Below, piece after piece: positions 56,701-64,000 of a DNA stretch of 64,000 nt. Numbering within the stretch: position 1 is the stretch's first letter; every line of letters starts with the position of its first letter. This DNA comes from Cyanoderma ruficeps. Its lineage: Eukaryota; Chordata; Aves; Passeriformes; Timaliidae. Where the stretch lies: positions 16,673,754-16,737,753 of the forward strand of contig VZDJ01000623.1 of assembly GCA_008694505.1 (NCBI GenBank), read 5' to 3'. Below the pieces are notes generated by a model. That model saw only the letters and a list, made by a program, of their open reading frames with translations, did not search any database and was not told the DNA's origin. The position numbers and the translations under genes were made by a program.

Positions 56701-58154
56701 AGAGTTTGTTTTCCTGTGTAAGTTCAGCTAAACTCAGACAGCAAGAAGGACACTAGATCCTTCTGGTTCTCTGTGTTTTCCTCCCCTTTTTTCCTACTTT
56801 CTCTATAATTAGGGGCAATTTTCTGATCCAGAAGGAAAGCTTTGGGGACTCCAATTATTTCTTCTCCAGAATGCTTAAGGACAGATCATGGTCATTTAAA
56901 TTTGGATTAACACATACATACATTGGAATCAATTAATGCTTTTTTTTTTTTTGAGTAATTCTTATTAAAGAACATAGCTCTTCATAAAGCTGGCCTAATT
57001 CAGCCTTTTTGAGGCCAGCAGGGGATAACCAAGTAACTTCAAATTAATAAGAGTAGAAGAGAAACAGGACTACTGTGTTTAGACAAAGTAAAACAGGTGT
57101 TCTTATTCATAATCTTTTCTTATGCATAACAATAAAGTGGTAGCTTATAAAGGAGCCCTCACTTGGGATGGGAAAAGCAAACCAAAAAGCCACTTTGCCT
57201 ATTTAATCTTTCAGACCTGAATCTTTTTTCAAAAAGTTTTCATTTTATTTGGTAGGGAGTTTTCTGCTGTGCTTTTCAGTTATGACCCAAATCAATTAAA
57301 TCAGACAGTTTATTTCATGGCTTTTTTGTCCCAAGAAAAACAAGAAGACTGGAAGTGTGTCCACCCCATTTTTTTTTTCTACACTTCTGGGCTTTACAAA
57401 TTAATATCTTTCTGCTTTGTTTGGGGGAATAATAGTGAGAAAAGATAAAGTCTTTTGCATCCTATAACCTTTATAATATGTAGTTCACTAATCCAGAAAA
57501 TATATGAACAGTCTGAAATATTTTCTTCCTGTTAGAGGCTTCACAAAACAAAAAAAAAGATAAATTTGATTATGTAGTGGTTGTGATAATGTCATGGTGA
57601 TGCATTCTATGTTGCTCAAGACATTTAAATACAATAGAAAATAAACCACAAAAAAATACCTAGATTTGCTTTGCATTCTTTCAAAAATATAATGCTATAG
57701 ACCTTCTGTGAAATCCTGACTTTTGCTGGTCAGCTGCTGTTTCCATGAAACGTGTCATTCAAACACTAATTCTGTCATATGACTGAGTGGTCTGCAGCAT
57801 CAACTAAAAAAAGGCAAAAATGCACAGTTCATTTGTAAATATCAAGATCACATACACATTAATTTGTGCAGCTATGGGGTTTAAAAACATTTTAATTCAT
57901 TTCAATTTCCTATTCGTTAAATCAGAGAGTTCATCAAAGGCAATTGCTAGATGAATATTACCTACTTTGGACTTGAAAACATATTTATATAAACAAGTTC
58001 ACAATTATTTTATAAATTAAACTGATATTTGTCTGTTCACCTAGAAAAAGATTAAGTGTAGACAGCTAAAACCTATAAACTTGTAACTTGCTTTAGGGTT
58101 TTTCAAAGATCAAATTTTGTTTCAGTTTTCAGTGATGATTATGAAAGCTAAAAA
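56701..58154. other. 1.5 kb without recognisable gene or repeat
   Basis: AT-rich spacer between CR1 and LTR with short A and T runs (for example 56940-56952). No gene supported. Confidence 0.5.
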
Positions 58155-58687
58155 TGTTTAATTGGGCTGATTTTGGCTGGAGTAGAATTAATGCTCTACA
58201 TAGCAGCCAGTACAGGGCTGTGTTTTGAATTTCTGTTAGAAAGGGTTTTGATAGCACAGGTTTAGTTTTGCTATTGTTGAGCATTGCTCACACAGAGCCA
58301 AGGCCTTTTTTGCTCCTCACCCAGCCCAGCACAAGGGGTTGGGAGGGGACAGAGCCAGGACAGCCAACCCTGACTGACCCAAGGGATATCCCAGACCCCA
58401 GGGTGTCATGCTTAGCACATAAAATGGGGGAGAAGAAGGCAGGGATGTTCACAGTGATGGTGTTTGTTTCCCCAAGTCACTGTTACGCGTGAGGGAAACC
58501 TACAGACCTGGGCATAGCTGAACACCTCTCTGTCCAGTAGAAGTGGGGAATTAATTCCTTGTTTTTCTTTGCTTTACCTAATAAACTGTTTTGATCTCAG
58601 CCTATGAGTTTTCTCACTTTTATTCTTTCAATTTTTTTCTCGAGCTGGGTGGGGGTTAGTTTGTAATTGAGATTAAACCATGATGCA
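58155..58687 (+). mobile_element. ERVL-type endogenous retrovirus LTR, sense, solo
   Basis: Opens with TGTTTAATTGGG and reads through 'attttggctggagtagaatt', 'ctacatagcagccagtacag' with 'ggctgtgttttgaa', 'cacacagagccaaggccttt', 'ttgctcctcacccagccc', 'gggttgggaggggacagagc' with 'caggacagccaa', 'agggatatcccagaccccag' and 'ggtgtcatgcttagcacata', then the polyadenylation region 'ctaataaactgttttgatct' with 'cagcctatgagttttctcac' (AATAAA at 58580-58585), and closes 'gattaaaccatgatgca'. This order is that of a very common bird LTR usually placed in the ERVL group. A TATA-like CATAAAA (58418-58424) lies about 160 bases before the AATAAA. No gag or pol sequence adjoins it, so it is a solo LTR left by recombination. 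The 74-codon frame at 58268-58492 is LTR sequence. Confidence 0.9.
58580..58585 (+). promoter_or_regulatory. LTR polyadenylation signal AATAAA
   Basis: AATAAA followed by 'ctgttttgatctcagcc', the standard R-region polyadenylation signal of this LTR family. It could still terminate transcripts passing on the + strand; no evidence that it does. Confidence 0.6.
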
Positions 58688-60119
58688 AAGGAAGAAAGAA
58701 ATTTGGGTTTTCTATGCTCTCTACTTCTTCATTAAGCCTCTTACAACAGAAAAATAAAAGCAGAAACCATTAATGAAGTTATACCAAAACCTAATAAATT
58801 CTTTCTCTCCCTTAAAACTATAACTTGTGTTCTGACTAGGACAGAGAGTTCAAGGTGCACCCAACCCTACACAGGGATACAGTACAGACTGCCTTCTTGT
58901 ATTACATGTGTGACATTTCCTGTACAGGGATAGCAAGGAGTGTCTAATGCACAGACAAAAAATGTCCAGGGCTAAGAGCATAAGCATGAGCTTAAGAGCA
59001 CATGCATAACACTTCTGGTTCATAAGGTTCTTGAGGCATTCAAGACACAGGCTATTGAAAATGAAGGCTGTTGTGCTGTTGTTTTCTACTAATGGATTTT
59101 TTTTGGAGGTGAATTCTGGGCTTGATGAGAATTTGGCTTGACACAATATGATTTTTTTTCTCCCTCTGTTTGTGTATTTTTTCTTTTAACAAAATAAACT
59201 GAACATATTTTCCCAAGCAAGGAGTGATTTATCCAGCTAAATCAGAATCTCTTTAAATTGAATTGTCATGATTCATCTCATTTCACTGCAGAAATCCCCA
59301 GTGTGAATGTCTACATCAGAACTAGCAATCCACATCTTATTCTCAATGGAGACAAATAGGCACTTTCAGGCTGTGATTCAGTGTATCTTAAAATAGATAT
59401 CTAAAATGCATTATATCATAAAACAGCTCAAACTTCCAATGCTGTGAAATAAATCCACAGCAATACCCTACCAGGATGGTTACTGTAACATGGTTTTCAC
59501 ACGGTCTTTTGACCCCCACATGTGAAACCACTGGGATCCAATCAGAAATTCGTATATAAGAAGTAATTTCTCTTACACATTGCTTCACAACTCTTTAAAG
59601 GAAAAGTATGAGATAAAACTGCTGTCAAAACTTTACTTTACACTCATTTGACAGGTCATTAATAAGCATACTTTAGTTTTATTTCTGAAATAATTTCAAT
59701 TTCAGTATTTAAAGAAACAAGTTCTCTGATGGGAGGCAGCATTTAGCCTTGTATTTGGTCCCTAGTAGAGACAGTAAGGGAAGATTCCTACAGAAGCCGT
59801 TGAACCCCGTCACTGACTGCAATCCACTCTTTTTCATTGCCCCATCATCCAAAACAAGGTTTTTTTTGAGATATTAGTGGTTACATTCTTGCTATTTTAT
59901 TTTAATGGATGTGCAGTCTATGAATTTTTGGACCCTTTCATATCAGTTTCTCTTGACATCAGCTTTTGGAAGTTCACTTTTCAAGAGGAGTTTCAGATTT
60001 TTTTTAAACTTATCTCCTACAAGCTTTATACAGCGTCTCATCTTTCTTGTAGTAGGATTTCTAGGTTAAAATAACAAAAACCCAAGCAAATAATTCTATA
60101 TTCCCCTTAACTTCTCCCT
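58688..60119. other. 1.4 kb without recognisable gene or repeat
   Basis: AT-rich spacer. The minus-strand frame at 58850-59146 (98 codons) shows no family motif. Nothing else is recognised. Confidence 0.5.
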
Positions 60120-60345
60120 TTTGACTCTGCTAAACCATTATCATGTTCCTCCTCAGATTCTCCTGTCCAGAGCTCCTCCCTTTCCCAGGGCAGCTGCTCC
60201 ATTCCCTTTATCATTGTGATTAAGTTACTCTGAAACTTTTTTAAGCTCCACAATAGCCCTCTTGAGACAAGGAGAACAGATCAGCATTTCAAGCTGTGGA
60301 TACATAAGGCATTTTTACTGCACCAAATAATTCTTTCTCTTTTGT
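60120..60345 (-). mobile_element. Ancient CR1-like LINE fragment, antisense
   Basis: The words 'ttttttaagctccacaatag' and 'ccctcttgagacaaggagaa' with 'cagatcagcatttcaagctg' and a decayed 'acataaggcatttttactgc' correspond to the antisense CR1 block 'tccttcttgaggtacagcgaccagaactg ... ggatttata' found in old CR1 (L3-like) elements. The match is loose and both ends are guesses. Confidence 0.5.
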
Positions 60346-61229
60346 TTGCAATGCCTTTCGTGACGATGCTCAACATTTGAGCATTGGAACTAATACTAAA
60401 CACTGAGAGCTTCAAACAAATGTCCCAAACCAGGACCAAAAGAAGCCTCATTTTTCACTGGCCATGCAGAGAATTTATCTAGCTTTGAATAGCCTCATAC
60501 ATTAAAACATAAATGTAGATGGTGTGAAAACTCCCTAAAATTGAAGAAAAGAATATTCCATGCCTTTTGCTGAATTTCCTGTACTCTGTACCTTAAGCTG
60601 TTTAACATTTGGAAAACCAAGCCTAGTGCTGTAACTCCCATGGATCTAAGTAAAATCTGAAAAAGGAAAAGATAGTTTTATTCATATCTCATGCTTCAAG
60701 GGAAAATTTTCCTGTTGGAGGCTAAATGGATCATAAGAGACAAACTGGTCTTTGCAGAGGTTTAAATCCCATGCAAACAAAATAAACAGTGAATCAGAAC
60801 ACAAGAGTTTGATGTGTAGGGATTTTAGAAGGAAATAGAAATTTCCCAAGAGTGTAAGAAATATGAAGATTCATTGTGCTCATAGATAGCCCCAGTTTCC
60901 TTCAAGGGTTTTTGACTAATTATATACTACTTGGACCTTCGTTCAGAAAAAGAAATTAGAAGACAGATCATGGTACTTGAAGAAACTGATAGTAATTACA
61001 GCTACAACAGTAATGAATCAGTAATGCTTTCAATGTAGCATGACAATTCCTCATTAGTTTTGTTTTTTTTTCACTACACAATTTTGTCCAAATACTTCTC
61101 TTTATCTTGATGACAAATATCCTGTGTGGCAGTTCACACACACAGAGACTCAGAAACCCACCCAGGCACTCACACAAACTGCAGTGTTTCACAAGGGACA
61201 GTCAGGCAAGGTGAAGTACTTACAGAAGC
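60346..61229. other. 0.9 kb without recognisable gene or repeat
   Basis: AT-rich spacer. A short CACA-rich stretch lies just before the next CR1 (about 61134-61175). No gene supported. Confidence 0.5.
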
Positions 61230-61432
61230 AAAGAATCATAGAATGGTTTGGGTTCAAAAGGACCTTAAAGATCATCTAGTTTCAATGCCCTGCCATGGGC
61301 AGGGACACCTTCCACTAGATCAGGTTGCTCAAAGCCCCATCCAATCCAGCCTTGAACACTTCCAGGGATGGAACAACCACAATTTCTTTGAAAATCTGTT
61401 CCAGCGCCTTACAGTAAATCTTGCAACTAGAG
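61230..61432 (-). mobile_element. CR1 LINE 3' end, antisense
   Basis: Begins 'aagaatcatagaatggtttg' and runs through 'ggttcaaaaggaccttaaag', 'atcatctagtttcaatgccc', 'tgccatgggcagggacacct', 'tccactagatcaggttgctc', 'aaagccccatccaatccagc', 'cttgaacacttccagggatg' and 'gaaaatctgttccagcgcct'. It is nearly identical to the general bird consensus, so a relatively young copy. The 112-codon + strand frame at 61126-61464 is this element read backwards. Confidence 0.96.
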
Positions 61433-63718
61433 GCAAATTCTACCAGGGAAAGCCAAAACTCTAAGGTTAGATATTAGGCCATGAAGTTTATTAAGCACAG
61501 AATCAAAACTTGGTGAATATTTTTAAACCTTTTTTTCCTACTGAAATAATAGTTGTGTGTGGAAAAGTCCTCTATAACCACCTTCAAGAGATTTTCTAAA
61601 TTCCCTCTATTCATTGTCCAAACCCCTCATTACTGGGTGTATGGAATACTTCACTAAACCATTTATTAATTCAGCACAGAAGGCAGAGCCAATCCCTCCT
61701 GGAAACAGCTGTACACTGACTGCCAGGTATTTGTTTTCCTTCTGCATTTGAAACAACAGCTGTAGGTTCTCACTTTAGGGAATACAAAGGGTATAACAAA
61801 GTGAGGTGATGCATCCAATGGAAACATCTTGTAATGCATTAAATCCATCTGAGAAAACTTGTGTAACATGAAGAGGGGGACGGGGGGTGTAACAGTAAAA
61901 AATATCAAAAAGGCAAACCAAAGCAAAGCCAAAGCAAAACCTTCATTGCAGCTGATACATTTCTCTTCCTTTAATATAAACACAGAAAAGATTCTACGGG
62001 GCAGGCAATGTCTCTTGTAACTCTGCTTGTTCCAGTTTCTAACAAAATAGCACCCTTGAGCTAAGATGCCATTCTAAAAGTCAGATCTGGAGATTATTTG
62101 TTACACAATCCAGGTAAAATCAGTAAAGAGAAACACACACACCTGAAACTCCCTAGTTTATTACATTAATTCTACTGTGCACTAACCCAGCCTGTATGAC
62201 GTGATTTATGCTGTGCTACAGGAGTCACTTCTTTGCTCTTTGTTCATAAGGTGCCTTACATGCATGATCCATTTTGCCCCCTGAAGGACCTCCTTCAGCA
62301 AATGTTTTGTCAAATTTGATATTTGATTCTTTTTTTTTCCTAATAATTCCTTCATTATTGAGATATTTCAGCTGAGGAATGGTTAATCCATGCGTGAAAT
62401 TCTATCACTGTCTCATTATCAATGTCTCATTAGTGGATAGTTGTAGGCAGGATTTAATGGTACGTAAACATAACTAAATGGTGGAGCTAAATTATCTAAT
62501 AACTGATATTGGAAATCAAGGGAAAAATAGAATGAAATGCATGAAGACAGAAAAGAAAAAGAATAAAAAAAGCAAGTAGAAGTACAGTTACTGAAACTCA
62601 TGAAAGCAGCCTCATGTCCCATTGCTTGATGATTTATTTTTAAATGATTTTTTTTCAGTAAGTAGTGAAGTCAGAAGCATCTGAAGCTTCTGTATGAATA
62701 AGAACTTGTGCTGCAGTGGATGCTCTGGAGACTAAGAAACTTGTTCTAATATCTGAGCCTCAGCTTGGCCATTTTTATGTCTCTTTTATCTCCTCTAGCT
62801 CCTGCTTATTTTCAGCTTCTCATTCATCCACTCAGCATTGTCTGAAAGTGGTAGACAGGCTTTGAATGTATCAAAACTAAATGAACATTTGAATAGGAAG
62901 AATCACTTTTTTTGAGGAATTTGTCTTCTGTAGGAAGCTTGCCTACAAATGGTTGCATCAGTTGAAATTTCTTTTATATGTTTTTTTGTAGAAAGCTATT
63001 AACAGAAATTGAACCTGAGTGCAATTTTAAATTATAAGTCTTAGTAATTTGTTCCTAAAATTATTTCAGGGTCCTACTTCAATGTTCCACAAATAGCACA
63101 ATGGCCATGTGAAATATTTTTGTCCCAGGGTTGTTAAAAATATTAGTATTTTATATATGGGCACTTCTGAACAATTCCAAATCTTGTTAAAGTAAAGCCT
63201 GTCCTCTACTTACTGTTAAGAATATAAGAATATTCTACTGAGTGACAGCAAAGATATATTGATGAAACCTCTTCTAGTCATTCTAATTTCCCTTTAAATA
63301 TAAAAGCTACTGCTACTGGAAAAACAACACCCTTCCATTATCCCAGTGAAAAAACTGAACTTAGTCAATTGCTAGTGTTCAATGACTTTTCTCCCATGGA
63401 TCCAAGTGGTGTTTAAGAGGTTTTCCATGTTTACTGGAAGGCTGCTATCTCATGCCTTCTCTCTTGCAATGTAGGATCTATGCTGTAGCTGCTAGTAACC
63501 TGCTGGACTCCCTGTAACACAGAGGAGTGTCATGCCTCAGGGTAGGATGCCATGAATCTGCTGGGTTGTCTTGAACTGAACTGATGGCTACAATACTTTC
63601 AGTGTCAGAAGTGGTTTGGAGTGTTTTCCCCATGGCATGCTGTGGGTGGCCTTGCCCTTAATGTTTCTCTAGCAAAAAAAGCAAAATGAATTTATTTTTT
63701 CATTCTTCTTGCGATCTT
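61433..63718. other. 2.3 kb without recognisable gene or repeat
   Basis: AT-rich. A G-rich GGGGGACGGGGGG lies at about 61875-61887. An acceptor-like pyrimidine stretch and a donor-like GTAGGA bracket 63476-63541, but stops occur in all frames. The sequence just before 63719 could belong to the repeat that follows. Confidence 0.45.
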
Positions 63719-64000
63719 GATGCCTTAGGAAGGCTGAACTGAAAAAGAGACTGGACAGAGCTAGAGAATAAAGTAGGTATGTATTGAAAGGTCTCTTGGA
63801 TCCACCCTGGGCAGGACAGGGCCTCACAAAGGGTACATCCAAGGTGGACTAAGAATGGTCACAAAATGGATGACTGGTCATGAAATCTAACATTTTAACA
63901 ACTTTTAGTCCATTTCCATATTGGGCTTTATTTGTCCAACTACAGCTTCAGGTTGTGAGGTCCCATCCTTCTTGTTCCTCCCCTGAGTCCACTGGTGTTT
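63719..64000 (-). mobile_element. Probable LTR, antisense, cut by window edge
   Basis: The + strand reads 'tgatgccttaggaaggctga' with 'actgaaaaagagactggaca', 'agaataaagtaggtatgtat' with 'tgaaaggtct', 'gtacatccaaggtggactaa', 'gaatggtcacaaaatggatg', 'ttttagtccatttccatatt', 'ttgtccaactacagcttcag' and 'gttgtgaggtcccatcctt'. I recall this order from a songbird LTR family. In the family form 'ggtatttattgaaag' gives AATAAA on the minus strand, and a TATA box lies further right, so the element is antisense with its start beyond the window. In this copy the signal reads AATACA. Confidence 0.5.

Noticed and set aside
63476..63541. Another acceptor-donor pair 66 bases apart
   Set aside because: Stops occur in all three frames and the acceptor tract is weak; only a non-coding exon would be possible.

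Overview
The window looks like intergenic or deep intronic DNA from a bird, most probably a passerine. The sequence is AT-rich, CpG-poor and full of stop codons in all frames. I found no convincing protein-coding gene, rRNA, functional tRNA, CRISPR array or bacterial-type signal. The organism call rests on the repeats: about 19 pieces of the CR1 (chicken repeat 1) LINE family, a SINE with a tRNA-Ile-like head and a CR1-type tail (a structure known from songbirds as TguSINE1), and five stretches resembling songbird endogenous-retrovirus LTRs. All family matches are from memory of consensus sequences; no database was searched.

Layout. 1-7 kb is quiet apart from one sense CR1 tail (1283-1467). 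7.0-7.7 kb holds two antisense CR1 tails of different subfamilies. 10.87-11.08 kb has a sense CR1 that contains a short antisense CR1 tail. 14.0-14.4 kb has an older antisense CR1. 18.7-20.0 kb holds an internally deleted LTR followed by two antisense CR1 pieces. 22.0-22.6 kb has the longest CR1 copy, reaching into former reverse-transcriptase-domain sequence. 27.04-27.40 kb is a well-preserved sense CR1. 28.87-28.93 kb is a 66-base exon-like segment. 29.27-29.41 kb is the SINE. 33.0-33.3 kb has another CR1. 33.3-39.9 kb is the largest stretch with no recognised repeat. 39.9-40.4 kb combines a CR1 tail, a (TCTT)n microsatellite and a small inverted-repeat cluster. 43.3, 48.1, 49.6 and 53.2 kb hold more CR1 pieces, the one at 48 kb abutting a short LTR-like element. 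55.0-58.7 kb is the most repeat-dense part: an ancient CR1, an LTR, a CR1 with an expanded tail, and an ERVL-type LTR. The window ends at 60.1-64.0 kb with two CR1 pieces and an LTR that runs off the edge.

No genes here work together. The repeats are decayed copies: the CR1s are truncated at the 5' end, the LTRs appear solitary, and no intact gag, pol or env frame is visible. Any function more probably lies in the unexplained repeat-free intervals (possible conserved non-coding elements or enhancers) or in unannotated small exons. The best exon candidate is at 28866-28931. I did not find a new biological system; the findings are modest and each comes with the test that would settle it.
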